Assembly (NCBI RefSeq): GCF_050320395.1
Contig: NZ_CP144459.1
Span: 2,666,001-2,730,000 of the forward strand
Length of the DNA: 64,000 nt
Direction of reading: 5' to 3'
Source: Treponema_C sp050320395
GTDB taxonomy: Bacteria > Spirochaetota > Spirochaetia > Treponematales > Treponemataceae
Shown here one piece after another: positions 16,596 through 26,095 of the stretch. The notes under the pieces are model-generated. The model made no database searches and was not told the DNA's origin. It was given only the letters and a program-made list of their open reading frames with translations. Position 1 is the stretch's first letter. Every line of letters starts with the position of its first letter. The translations under genes were made by a program, and so were the position numbers.

Positions 16596-19500
16596 TTAAA
16601 AGCTTATCTTACCCGATATGCCCGCACCGTTTTTGAGGGTAAAGGCGGCCTTCTTTACCGTCAATTCGGTCTCTAAAAACAAACCCGCACGTAAATAGGA
16701 ATTAAGATCGAAATCGGCATGATGACTGAGGCCGTAGTTTTGAACAAAAACCTGTGCGCCCGTCTGCGCGAAAACGGCTTTCAGGGTATTTTTCCGCCTG
16801 AATGAAACCGAAGGAACTCCCTCGGCTTTTTTCACCTTATTAAATTGCAAAAGCAAAAACTCCAGAGCATCCTTTACAATGCTTGTTTTACCGATTCTGT
16901 TCCATTCGGCTTCGGCTTTTACCTGCCAGTCTTTTTGGGTATCTACGCGGTATTCGGTAAAAAACCGCAAATTGTCTTTTGCATTAAAAAAAAGCAAAGC
17001 CTGATTATACCCTGAAAAATCGATGCGGTATTTTTTTATATCGCCGCGGTCGGTTTTAAAGGTTAAGGACAAAAAAGAAGCGAATTCGTCCTGTTCGTAC
17101 CAATGACATAAGCGCATTGAGCCGAAAGAGCCGAAGCAGTTAAAGGCGGTAAATCCGGCACCCGTTTTAAATTGCAGCATATCGCTTATATCGTGCGAAG
17201 AAGTTTTAATAACCCGCGATGCGCCAAACGAAAGGCGCGACGGCACGGCTATATCCAGCGGCGACGAAAAAAGCGGTCTTTTCCACGACAAGTCCCACAT
17301 GCTCTCATAGGCCGAAACGGAAGCGCCGCTTTTTTGCATACGAAGGGCAAGTGCCGGATCGAAAAAGTCATACAGCGGAAGGGCGGCATAAGAATCTTTT
17401 CGCTTGGACATGGATTCGGCAAAGAGGCGGCTGTCATGCACATATGAGCCGCCTTTTTGAACCGCGCCGGAAACCGAAGCGTTTTTTGTCCATGCGGCGG
17501 AAAACTGCTGATTTTTTATACTAAAGGGAACACTGACGGAAAAAGAATCGCTTGCCCTGTGTTCGGTTTTAAGGGCCGAACTGTACACGTTTTGCGCGCT
17601 TATAAGAACCGAAGGCCTTAAGCGGTTTTCAAAAAAGGCAAAGCCCTGTTCAAGGGAGAACCCGATGCGCCTCATATCCGCACTGCTTTCACCGGATGAA
17701 AACTGAATCCGTGAAACATCAAGCCAGCTCGAAAAATAGCCGGTTTTATCGCCCGTTTTTTGTATCGTGTTTTGCCCCTGCTGAGAAGTCCGGCCTTCAG
17801 CGCGCACCGTATACGAAAAGCCCTCTTTTTCAAGCGAATAACGGGCTTCAAAGACCGAATCCTGCTTTTGGAAAAGCGCTCCGAGACTTCCCTCGGTCCT
17901 AAAAGACACAAAGAGGGGAAGCTTTAGAGGCGAAAAGTCAAAGCCGAGGATTTCCGTTTTTTTTGCGCTTTTGGACTGCGGGGTAAACGCATAATCTTCG
18001 TAAACGTTAAAAATCTTTGTAACAAAAAAAACGGGCGTAGTGCGTATACGGTGCCCCGCACTTTGTAAAAGATAGGGCCCGGCCGAAGGCGCTCCTGCAA
18101 AAGAACGTTCAATGCGGCTTTTGTCTTCGGCGGTTGAAAGCGAAAATGAAATATTCCCTGCCGCTTCGATGCCCGCAATATCGATTTGAGCCCTTGTATC
18201 TGCGGCCGCGGCCGCTGAAGCTGTTGAATCCCTGTGCCGTAAATTACCGCTTGCCGTGTGAGCGTGAATATTCGTATAAAAGCGCGGATTTGCGGCAAGG
18301 GGAAAACCCTCTACTTCCCAAAGGACGGCGTTTTTTCCCCAATCGAAGCTGAATATATTTTCAAAATTCAGGCGGTAATCCAAACCTTCCAAATAAAGCT
18401 CGTCTATATAGAGTTCTCCTATAGTCGGTTGTGCCGGAAGAGGCGTATTGCAGGGTGCAAATAAAAAGTCGATACGGTTCGGCGCGATGTTTATATCGAA
18501 ACTTTGAACCGAAAACTCGGTTTCCGCGGTAAGTTCGGTATCGTCAACGCGCAAACTTCGGCTTCGTAAATCGAATTGCACCTTTTTCCATGCACCGTGA
18601 GGTGGCTGCGCACTTTTTATCTTCTCCAAACCTTCTTTTTTTATAACAATATGCAGGGCCGTTTTAATGCCCCTGTTTGTTTCACTTTGCAGTACAAGGG
18701 AAAAATCCGGCATTTCGGCCGTTGCCGAAGCGATTTCCGGCATATACATAAAAAAATTCAGGGTATCGTATGAAGCAAGGTTTAATTCTTCCGTGTAGAC
18801 GCGCGCACTCACCGTACCGTTTTTGGGCGTTTCCCCCGAAGGAATATGCCATTTAAAATACTGGACCGTATTTACGCCGTCCCGATTAAAGCGCAGCATA
18901 TCGGCCGTTTGCGCAACGGGAGAACTTTGCCCCGATGAATGCAGGGTACAGCCGTCAGGTTCATGCAAGGCAAAAACGGTACCGTTTATTTCGGCCGCTC
19001 CCGCAAAAAGTTTTCCGGATATTGGGAACGTTCCCGGCGGAACTGTGTCGGGAAAATATATGATAAGGCGGGCATTTTGCGCCTTTGCAAGCTGCATGCG
19101 GTCTTCATCGCGGAGACGGACAGCAACTTTTTGCCAAATTCCCTTCTTGGCAGCGGAAATATCAAATTTTTGTTTGACATCATTGTCGACAGGAGAGTCC
19201 TTGGTGATTTCCCATGTAGGAAGGGGAACTTGACTTTCTCCTAAAACACTGCTTGCTGCCGCCGTTTCCGGTGCTCCGAGCTGTAAATATACTTGCGCAT
19301 TTGTCAGCTTTGCATCCGACGTTTTAAGCAATAAAGAAAATTCCCTTGCGGATGCAAGAGAGGCGGCGGCTTTTGAAAAATCGATTGTCTGAACAGCCCA
19401 GCCCCCTGCCTGCTCTATAGTCCAATCCATGCCGACGGCATAGCCTTCGTTTCCTTCTTCACGCAGGATTTTGCTTTTCAAGCTGCCGCGCTTTAAGAGG

Positions 19501-22500
19501 TCCAAACCGGAAAAAACTCCTGAAGGGGGCGTCATATCTTCCGGCCGCTGTTTTAGAACGGGTACGATTCCTTCGGGAAAGCTTACCGCCGCCTTTTCCG
19601 CTAAAAGTATTTTTTTAGGTTTTGAACCATCCATGCCGAGAACGCGGCGCACACCCGTTGTATCGGGCATTTCAAACGAAAGAACCGAAGTATCGCTTAA
19701 AGAAAAATCTTTTTTTTGCAAGTCGAGCTTTAAAGCCGCATTTAAAGAACCGGCGGCATTGTCCGAGCCGTAACTGAATGAATCTTTTTGCGTCAGCGGC
19801 CATAAAAAAGAAGCGGAACCGTCGAGACGAAAATCGTCCGAAAAACGTTTTTGAATGCCGGCCGCCGCCGATATGCGTCCGATTTTTCCCCCGTCTTTAC
19901 GCTGCTGCCACACAATACGCACCTTGTCGAAGGCCGTAATCGGGCGAATCGGATGCACAATACCCGTTTTTTCATCATAGCGGAAACCCGTTTCTTTTAT
20001 GCCGTTTCGGTACATAACAATCGAGCCGGGAACCGCTTCGCTTCCTATGTCGAGCGCTTCGGTTCGGGAGCTTGTCTGAACCGAAATAAAAAAAGGCGCT
20101 TGCTCCGGCCTAAAAGCTTTCGGGCTCAAATACACAAGGGGGGCATCCTTTGCAGCGGGATAACGCTCCGCAGGAGGAATACCTTGGTAAGGACTTCCTC
20201 CTGCGGTGTTTTGAAAAGCTCGGTTAAAAAGGCGGATATAATTTTTTTTCTCTTTAAAAAAATCGCTTCCGGATAGTACCCCGGCAAAGATACTTCCCTC
20301 CGCTTCAAGGGCTGCATAGCCTTTTTCCGCCGTGCCGGCGGCTGTTAAAACGCTCAATCCCGCATTGTTCGGCGCAAAATCGGCTTCATATAAAGATGCA
20401 TCCGCAAAGGGCGAAAAAAAGGGCGGATATTGTAAAATCAAAGCCTCGGCCGCATTTCCGCCCGCTTTTGCCGCAATGTTTGTAAAAAAATTATCCGGTA
20501 CGAGTACTCCCGCTTTTTGAGGATACGAATACCGCTTAAGCTCATATTTGCTTCCGAAACAATCCTGTACTTCTTTTAAAAAACTGCCTGCAGCGGAAAA
20601 ATTGCCCAAAGGGCCGGTTATAGCGTTTTTTTCGCCGTAAAATTCGGCAAGAACCCTGCCCGAGGCGGCTCGCGCCAATACGAGTACATCCTGCGCAGCT
20701 AAAATCAAATAGTCTGAAGGGGCAAGTTTTACATAGGTATAACCTTCCGAATCCTTATAATCGCCCTTTTCCGATTCAACATAGACTGAAGCTATACGGG
20801 CGGCGGTACTTGCAGGAAGGGCAAAGCGAAGCCCCGCCTTCCACTCGTAAAGAGCGATTTTTTTTTCGCCCAATTCGTTTGCACCCGCCCAGTTTTTTTC
20901 AAACGTTTCGAGTAAATCGTAGCGTAAGAGGGCATCGGCCTGCCAAGAAGGAGCCTCCCAATGAGCCGCAATGCCCGGTGCCTGATCGGCAGCCCCTCCG
21001 GCGCCCTTTCCCGCAGCGTCGACACCGTAGATACGCGGAAAATGTATTCCCCTGTTTCCGATACGTGCATGGCGCAAAAAACCTTCTCCGTAATAACCTG
21101 CGGCAACCGTACTTTTATCATACGCGTCGGCAACGGCCGCTTCAAAATACCATTTTCGGTTTAGAAAAAACCATAGGGTTAAATCGGTTTTTTGCATAAA
21201 TACGGGAGGAGAAAAAGAAAATACGGGCGCCTTTTTGTTTGTATCCGTACCGCCGCCTATTATATGATGGCCGAAGAATTTTGCTTCCCAGCTTCCCTGT
21301 ACAAAAAGCTCGACTTCATCTGAAGCGGATGCAAGTGAAAAAGAAGCAAACGGACTTCCCGGAGGAAGGGCGGCAAGCGGATTAAAAATATCGTCCGTTC
21401 CGTTTGAAAAGGCGGAGCCCTGCCCCTGCGGCAGAGCATACAGCGGAGCAATCGAAAAACAAAAAAACACACAGCTTAAAAAAAAGCATAAAAATGCGGG
21501 TATAACCGCCGGCAGTACGGCGGATAATAAAGAGCCCTGTTGTGGAGCTTCCGGTTTTATCTTTTGTGCGGGCGTTTTATTAGGCTGCAATTCTTCTTTT
21601 GCATGCAAAAGACGCGCTTTTTCCACACGGACAGCCGGATTTTTTTTTTGAATTTGTATAACCGCTTTTTCGACAGCGGCTTTTTTTTTCTCGCCGAAGT
21701 CGAATAATTCACTTTGTATGCCGCCCGTTGTGTCTTCAATATTTTGGGCGGCAAGGCCGAGCAGCCGAATTCCGCGGCCGTTTTCATATTTTTTTCGGAA
21801 TAAATTTTGAGCGCGTAAAAATAAATCATCTGCGGAAGAAATAAAGCGGCCCGATGTTTCCTGTATACTCACCGTTGTAAAATCCTCATAACGGATTTTT
21901 ACATGAACCGTTTTGCTTTGCACGTTTTCGGTAAGCAGACGGTACATCAATTCCCATGAAAGTTCCAAGAGGGCCGTATCTATCGTGTATAAATCGCTTA
22001 AATCAAAGGAAAAGGTGTGTTCCGAGCTTATTGAGCGGCTCTTTGTTTGAGCTTCAAATGTTTCCACTTCGCAGCCCCGTACCGCATGATACAAAAACGA
22101 ACCCGTACATGAACCGAATAAGCTTTGCAGCAAATTCAAAGAAGCCTTATGCACATCACGCGGGGTTTTAAATCCTGCCGAGGTAAGCCTTTCGAGTGTT
22201 TTTTCACCCACTCCCCATATTTTTTTTAGTGGAAGAGAAAGCATAAAATCCTCTTCTTTGCCGCTTTGTACAATGAACAATCCGTCCGGTTTCGACATCC
22301 CCGAAGCGATTTTTGCAATATACTTATTGGAAGCGGCCCCTATCGAAAGAGTAAGACCCGTTTCTTCCCTGACGCTTTCTTTTAAACGCCGCGCCGCACT
22401 TTCCGGCGGGCCGAATAAACGCTCTGTGCCTCCCATATCCATAAAAGCTTCATCTATAGACATTTGGCGCACATCGGGAGAAAAGCGGTTTAAAATCGCC

Positions 22501-22769
22501 ATCACTTCGCGAGACTTTTCATGGTAACGCTTCATTCTTCCGCGTAAAAAAATACCCGACGGACAAAGCTTAAAAGCCCTTCCGATAGGCATAGCCGAAT
22601 GAACTCCGTATCGGCGCGCCTCATAAGAGCAGGTAGACACAACACCCCGCCTGTCCGCCGGCAAAGAACCGACGATAACGGGCTTTCCCCGATATTCCGG
22701 ATTATCGAGCTGCTCAACCGAGGCGAAAAAGGCATCCAAATCGACATGAAAAAAGCAGGGGCCGTTCAT
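16596..22769 (-). CDS. dinB: DNA polymerase IV fused in frame to a giant predicted outer-membrane protein
   Basis: One uninterrupted frame of 2057 codons. Residues 1 to about 405 form a complete Y-family polymerase: catalytic DLDAFFASVEQ near residue 8 and SIDEAFMDMGG near residue 100, thumb and little-finger regions, ending QSELFDFGEKKK and a short tail. After a Lys/Pro/Gln-rich linker comes a hydrophobic stretch (about 414-443) that looks like a Sec signal ending PLYA-LPQG. About 1610 secreted-type residues follow, with aromatic alternating strands and a final Phe (SGISGKISF-like end is absent but KISF is the terminus), as in outer-membrane barrels. I chose the ATG at 22769 because it overlaps the preceding stop as ATGA and gives the normal Pol IV start. 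No ATG lies near the junction. Whether one polypeptide is made, or the second half initiates internally, is unresolved. Confidence 0.8.
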   Translation of the reverse strand: MNGPCFFHVDLDAFFASVEQLDNPEYRGKPVIVGSLPADRRGVVSTCSYEARRYGVHSAMPIGRAFKLCPSGIFLRGRMKRYHEKSREVMAILNRFSPDVRQMSIDEAFMDMGGTERLFGPPESAARRLKESVREETGLTLSIGAASNKYIAKIASGMSKPDGLFIVQSGKEEDFMLSLPLKKIWGVGEKTLERLTSAGFKTPRDVHKASLNLLQSLFGSCTGSFLYHAVRGCEVETFEAQTKSRSISSEHTFSFDLSDLYTIDTALLELSWELMYRLLTENVQSKTVHVKIRYEDFTTVSIQETSGRFISSADDLFLRAQNLFRKKYENGRGIRLLGLAAQNIEDTTGGIQSELFDFGEKKKAAVEKAVIQIQKKNPAVRVEKARLLHAKEELQPNKTPAQKIKPEAPQQGSLLSAVLPAVIPAFLCFFLSCVFFCFSIAPLYALPQGQGSAFSNGTDDIFNPLAALPPGSPFASFSLASASDEVELFVQGSWEAKFFGHHIIGGGTDTNKKAPVFSFSPPVFMQKTDLTLWFFLNRKWYFEAAVADAYDKSTVAAGYYGEGFLRHARIGNRGIHFPRIYGVDAAGKGAGGAADQAPGIAAHWEAPSWQADALLRYDLLETFEKNWAGANELGEKKIALYEWKAGLRFALPASTAARIASVYVESEKGDYKDSEGYTYVKLAPSDYLILAAQDVLVLARAASGRVLAEFYGEKNAITGPLGNFSAAGSFLKEVQDCFGSKYELKRYSYPQKAGVLVPDNFFTNIAAKAGGNAAEALILQYPPFFSPFADASLYEADFAPNNAGLSVLTAAGTAEKGYAALEAEGSIFAGVLSGSDFFKEKKNYIRLFNRAFQNTAGGSPYQGIPPAERYPAAKDAPLVYLSPKAFRPEQAPFFISVQTSSRTEALDIGSEAVPGSIVMYRNGIKETGFRYDEKTGIVHPIRPITAFDKVRIVWQQRKDGGKIGRISAAAGIQKRFSDDFRLDGSASFLWPLTQKDSFSYGSDNAAGSLNAALKLDLQKKDFSLSDTSVLSFEMPDTTGVRRVLGMDGSKPKKILLAEKAAVSFPEGIVPVLKQRPEDMTPPSGVFSGLDLLKRGSLKSKILREEGNEGYAVGMDWTIEQAGGWAVQTIDFSKAAASLASAREFSLLLKTSDAKLTNAQVYLQLGAPETAAASSVLGESQVPLPTWEITKDSPVDNDVKQKFDISAAKKGIWQKVAVRLRDEDRMQLAKAQNARLIIYFPDTVPPGTFPISGKLFAGAAEINGTVFALHEPDGCTLHSSGQSSPVAQTADMLRFNRDGVNTVQYFKWHIPSGETPKNGTVSARVYTEELNLASYDTLNFFMYMPEIASATAEMPDFSLVLQSETNRGIKTALHIVIKKEGLEKIKSAQPPHGAWKKVQFDLRSRSLRVDDTELTAETEFSVQSFDINIAPNRIDFLFAPCNTPLPAQPTIGELYIDELYLEGLDYRLNFENIFSFDWGKNAVLWEVEGFPLAANPRFYTNIHAHTASGNLRHRDSTASAAAAADTRAQIDIAGIEAAGNISFSLSTAEDKSRIERSFAGAPSAGPYLLQSAGHRIRTTPVFFVTKIFNVYEDYAFTPQSKSAKKTEILGFDFSPLKLPLFVSFRTEGSLGALFQKQDSVFEARYSLEKEGFSYTVRAEGRTSQQGQNTIQKTGDKTGYFSSWLDVSRIQFSSGESSADMRRIGFSLEQGFAFFENRLRPSVLISAQNVYSSALKTEHRASDSFSVSVPFSIKNQQFSAAWTKNASVSGAVQKGGSYVHDSRLFAESMSKRKDSYAALPLYDFFDPALALRMQKSGASVSAYESMWDLSWKRPLFSSPLDIAVPSRLSFGASRVIKTSSHDISDMLQFKTGAGFTAFNCFGSFGSMRLCHWYEQDEFASFLSLTFKTDRGDIKKYRIDFSGYNQALLFFNAKDNLRFFTEYRVDTQKDWQVKAEAEWNRIGKTSIVKDALEFLLLQFNKVKKAEGVPSVSFRRKNTLKAVFAQTGAQVFVQNYGLSHHADFDLNSYLRAGLFLETELTVKKAAFTLKNGAGISGKISF
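21435..21599 (-). other. junction of Pol IV and the secreted protein: linker plus signal-like helix
   Basis: The segment codes for residues 391-445 of the fused frame: a positively charged linker (KEELQPNKTPAQKIKPEAP), about 30 hydrophobic residues and a signal-peptidase-like PLYA. Candidate internal starts are only non-ATG: TTG at 21590 and a GTG inside the hydrophobic stretch. Neither has a Shine-Dalgarno sequence. The charge pattern (basic before, none after) predicts the polymerase side stays in the cytoplasm. Confidence 0.7.
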
Positions 22770-24790
22770 TTGTGAATACCCGCTATCGTATAAGAAAGCC
22801 GCTCCGTTTTTATACCCCCATCGGTTTGTACAAGGGCGGTAACCCTGCACACCGTATCCTGAATGCCGTCTGCCGAAAAGGTTAACACAAAGGGCTCGGG
22901 AGGATAATCGTCAAGGGCAAACACCGCGGCCGACGGTTTTACAAACATATCGTAGGGATAATTCGATTCAAAGACGGGCAAAACCGACGAAGAGGTGATT
23001 TCAATATAATAACGCATAACGGGCAGACCGGAAGAAAGTTTTAGGGTAAAAAGACTGCGGCCGAATTGCGCGGTACGCTCAAAAACAAGGGATACCGAAT
23101 CCTTTTTATTTTCGGAAGTGCGGAGTTTTGCGGACGATTGCACCGAAGTGATAAGGGCAGACAGGGTTAAACAACAAAGCAAAAACAATGCGACAAGAGA
23201 AACGGCGGCAAAGGCCTGCCTGCGTATCATTTTTTTTGCCGCAGTTCCGCGCCGCTTCCAGGATTTAAAACGTATAAGCATACGTATAATCATAATCTGA
23301 AAGGGCAGTAAGACGGCGGCGTACAAAAGGTTTAAAATAAGGGGAGCTTCACCGATAAAGCGGGCGCATAAATCCGTGTCCAAGCTTGCGATAGCCTGAA
23401 TAAAGGGCATATAGGGAATCAGCATACACAGGCTGCATAAGATAAGCGGAATCAATCTTCGCATACTCCGCGAAATATATATAATAATATATTCAAAAAT
23501 AAAAACAGGAATAAGAGCCAAATCAACAGCGGCAAATAAAAAGATATTTAAAAAAGCGGAAACGGACAGAAGATAGCCGTAAATAAATCCGGTCAAAGGA
23601 AGTTTTAACGTATAATAGGCAAACGGAAAAAAAACAAAGGTAAACGGAATAAGGGCACACAGGGTTTTTACGGTTAAAAAAAACAGAGGCGCCTCTATTA
23701 TTGATCCGGCCGTTTTTACGGCCGCAAACTGAGCAAGGTATAAAAGGGCGGCCGTAACGCCGAGGATAAGCGGAATAAGATACCATGTTTTAAAAAATTC
23801 TTCACGATGTATATAACGGTGTGCGCCGCGTATAAATGAAAAAATAAAAAATAAAAAGAGGGTCAGCGCCGCCGATACCGATAAAAACAGTACATATGCG
23901 TATTCCGAAATAAAAAAGCCCCGGCCCCCGAAAGTAAAAAAACTGTAGCGGCGGTCTCCGGTAAAGGCCTGCGTGTCCGTGAACTCCTGCGCACAGTGTT
24001 CAAGAACCGAACAAACAACATCGGGATTTTCTTCAGTCAGGAGCAGCATAAGAGCGGGTATATCGGCTGAAAGCCAGGCGGATACGAGGCCTTCATTTTG
24101 AGAAAAACCGATACGGTACAAGGACAAAAACCTGTCCCGAACGGAATACGAAACGCCTGCAGACAAACAGGCTTTTGTAAAAAGCTTAAAAAAATCTCGG
24201 GGTATAACCGTTCCCCGATTATACTCGCCCCGTGCTCCGGGAATAATTTCAACATGGCGTTTACGCAGGGGAGAAAATATATGCGTATTGTCTCCCGCAC
24301 GAATAATAAAAACCGCCGTATTTTCTTTTGTTTCCAAGCTGTTTATATAGGTGTATGTTCCCGAATTGACAAAGGAAGGAGCTTGTAAATCGGCGGAAAA
24401 TCGGCCGGCAGAACTGTAATCGTTTGCGGTAAAAACAAAGGCACTTTCAAAGCCGCTGTTTTTTTCACCTATGCTGCGAATAAGAGCAGCCAGCCGGGGC
24501 AATATGGCCGCTGCATCCTGCTGCGGACAGCTGATAATCAGTCTTTTTTGTTTTCCCGCTGCCCCGTTTTTTTTACCGGATGAAACAAGGACATTATACG
24601 GAAAATCCTGCGTCATTGTATTTTGCAGATATTGCCGTTCGACCTCAAAACCTTCCTTTAAAAAAAAAGCATATAAAAAATCCGAGTGCAGGGCCTCTTG
24701 AGCCTTTAAAGGCCGATTTTCGGCAGCAGCCGGAATTTGAAACGCGGAGAGAAAAAAAACTGCGGCGCATATTTTAAAGACACGTTTCAT
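22766..24790 (-). CDS. multi-spanning membrane protein with signal peptide and M28-peptidase-like luminal domain
   Basis: I do not recognise a characterised family. The 674-residue product begins with a signal peptide (MKRVFKICAAVFFLSAFQIPAAAEN). A soluble domain of about 280 residues follows with strands such as KRLIISCPQQ and SAFVFTANDYSSAGRFSADL, whose order recalls M28 aminopeptidase folds although I see no metal-ligand set. Eight or so membrane helices span residues about 300-560, and a final extracytoplasmic beta domain closes the protein. This plan resembles the GPAA1-type arrangement of an inactive peptidase domain plus membrane helices, which is inference only. Its stop overlaps the dinB start by four bases. 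The ATG at 24790 has no Shine-Dalgarno but sits right behind a promoter. Confidence 0.7.
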   Translation of the reverse strand: MKRVFKICAAVFFLSAFQIPAAAENRPLKAQEALHSDFLYAFFLKEGFEVERQYLQNTMTQDFPYNVLVSSGKKNGAAGKQKRLIISCPQQDAAAILPRLAALIRSIGEKNSGFESAFVFTANDYSSAGRFSADLQAPSFVNSGTYTYINSLETKENTAVFIIRAGDNTHIFSPLRKRHVEIIPGARGEYNRGTVIPRDFFKLFTKACLSAGVSYSVRDRFLSLYRIGFSQNEGLVSAWLSADIPALMLLLTEENPDVVCSVLEHCAQEFTDTQAFTGDRRYSFFTFGGRGFFISEYAYVLFLSVSAALTLFLFFIFSFIRGAHRYIHREEFFKTWYLIPLILGVTAALLYLAQFAAVKTAGSIIEAPLFFLTVKTLCALIPFTFVFFPFAYYTLKLPLTGFIYGYLLSVSAFLNIFLFAAVDLALIPVFIFEYIIIYISRSMRRLIPLILCSLCMLIPYMPFIQAIASLDTDLCARFIGEAPLILNLLYAAVLLPFQIMIIRMLIRFKSWKRRGTAAKKMIRRQAFAAVSLVALFLLCCLTLSALITSVQSSAKLRTSENKKDSVSLVFERTAQFGRSLFTLKLSSGLPVMRYYIEITSSSVLPVFESNYPYDMFVKPSAAVFALDDYPPEPFVLTFSADGIQDTVCRVTALVQTDGGIKTERLSYTIAGIHK

Positions 24791-24797
24791 ACCGACA

Positions 24798-24826
24798 GCA
24801 TAACGGTAAATTTGTTCTATGGTCAA
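24798..24826 (-). promoter_or_regulatory. promoter leaving a leaderless mRNA for the membrane protein-dinB operon
   Basis: TTGACC (24821-24826) and TTATGC (24798-24803) are 17 bases apart on the minus strand. Seven bases separate the -10 from the ATG at 24790, which places the predicted transcript start at or next to the start codon. Confidence 0.45.
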
Positions 24827-24863
24827 TAGCTTAATAAAAGTTTAAAATCGGAGCAAACAGGTA

Positions 24864-24901
24864 TTGACAGTCATAGATATAGTTTTCTAAGATAGATAGA
24901 A
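24864..24901 (+). promoter_or_regulatory. promoter with overlapping palindrome upstream of the FbpABC-like operon
   Basis: TTGACA (24864-24869) and TAAGAT (24888-24893) are 18 bases apart. A palindrome TTCTA-N7-TAGAA (24885-24901) covers the -10 element and the start region, where a repressor would block polymerase. A metal-responsive regulator of the Fur or DtxR type would be expected for an iron operon, but the site does not match a consensus I can name. Confidence 0.5.
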
Positions 24902-24968
24902 TATATTTGTTCTGCATAGCCAAATCATTATACAAAAACAACACCCTTACTGTAACAAGGAGAATCAA

Positions 24969-26081
24969 ATGAGCGTAACTATTACGGTAAATCATGCACT
25001 GAAAAAATACGGAGACAATGTAATTATTCCCGACTTAAGTTTAAAAATAAATCAGGGAGAATTTTTTACTCTATTGGGACCTTCCGGCTGCGGAAAAACC
25101 ACTCTTTTAAGAATGATTGCGGGATTTAATTCGATTGAAGGCGGCGATTTTTACTTTAACGATAAACGTATAAACGATTTGGATCCTGCCAAAAGAAATA
25201 TCGGTATGGTATTCCAAAACTATGCAATTTTTCCCCATTTAACGGTGCGCAAAAATGTGGAATTCGGCTTGAAAAACAAACATTTTCCTAAAGACCAAAT
25301 AGCCGCACGGACGGAAAAGTTTTTAAAATTAATGCAAATCGACCATTTAGCCGAACGCTTACCGGACAGGCTCTCCGGAGGTCAGCAGCAGCGCGTTGCA
25401 CTTGCACGGGCACTTTGCATTGAGCCGGATGTACTTCTGATGGACGAGCCTCTTTCCAATCTGGATGCAAAATTGCGCGTTGAAATGCGTACCGTTATTA
25501 AAAACATTCAGCACAGTGTAGGGATTACGACAATCTATGTTACACACGACCAGGAAGAAGCCATGGCCGTATCGGACAGAATTGCCGTAATGAAAAACGG
25601 CGTTATTCAGCATATCGGCACGCCGAAAAATATTTATCAAAGACCGGCTAACCTGTTTGTATCGACCTTTATCGGCCGCTCAAATATTTTGGAAGCAAAG
25701 CTTACCATAAAAGACGGACAGCCCCATCTTGACTTTTTAGGATATACGGCTCCGATACCTCATATTAAAGACGGCTGCAAAAAAGATCAGGATATTATTC
25801 TTTCCGTCCGCCCCGAAGAATTTTTAATGCACAAAGAAAAAGGAAAAGGTATTAAAGCGGTTGTGGATGATTGTGTCTTTTTGGGCTTAAATACGCATTA
25901 TTTTATGCACCTTGATGACGGTACCCAAGTCGAATCCATTCAAGAGTCTACAATAGATAGCATTATTCCGAACGGAACCGAAATTTCATTAACGATAAAT
26001 ACCGAAAAGGTGAATATTTTCACGGCGGACGGAGAGTCCAATATCGTTAGCGGCGTATGTAATGATTACACAGCCGAATAA
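24969..26081 (+). CDS. ABC transporter ATP-binding protein, Fe(III)/polyamine-type
   Basis: The 370-residue ATPase powers uptake through the neighbouring permease. Walker A is GPSGCGKTT near residue 39, the Q-loop is in VFQNYAIFPHLT, the signature is LSGGQQQRVALARAL near 136, and Walker B is LLMDEPLSNLDAKLR. A C-terminal TOBE-like domain (about 240-370) places it in the FbpC/PotA/MalK group. The neighbours are a double-length permease and an FbpA-like lipoprotein, so ferric iron is the most likely cargo, though other small oxyanions or phosphorylated compounds cannot be excluded. The start has an AAGGAG ribosome site. Confidence 0.9.
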   Translation: MSVTITVNHALKKYGDNVIIPDLSLKINQGEFFTLLGPSGCGKTTLLRMIAGFNSIEGGDFYFNDKRINDLDPAKRNIGMVFQNYAIFPHLTVRKNVEFGLKNKHFPKDQIAARTEKFLKLMQIDHLAERLPDRLSGGQQQRVALARALCIEPDVLLMDEPLSNLDAKLRVEMRTVIKNIQHSVGITTIYVTHDQEEAMAVSDRIAVMKNGVIQHIGTPKNIYQRPANLFVSTFIGRSNILEAKLTIKDGQPHLDFLGYTAPIPHIKDGCKKDQDIILSVRPEEFLMHKEKGKGIKAVVDDCVFLGLNTHYFMHLDDGTQVESIQESTIDSIIPNGTEISLTINTEKVNIFTADGESNIVSGVCNDYTAE

Positions 26082-26095
26082 AGGATGATGGCAAA

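Noticed and set aside
21435..21590. Separate gene for the outer-membrane protein starting with TTG at 21590
   Set aside because: No Shine-Dalgarno precedes it, and the polymerase frame runs through without interruption, so I kept a single feature and reported the alternative as a finding.
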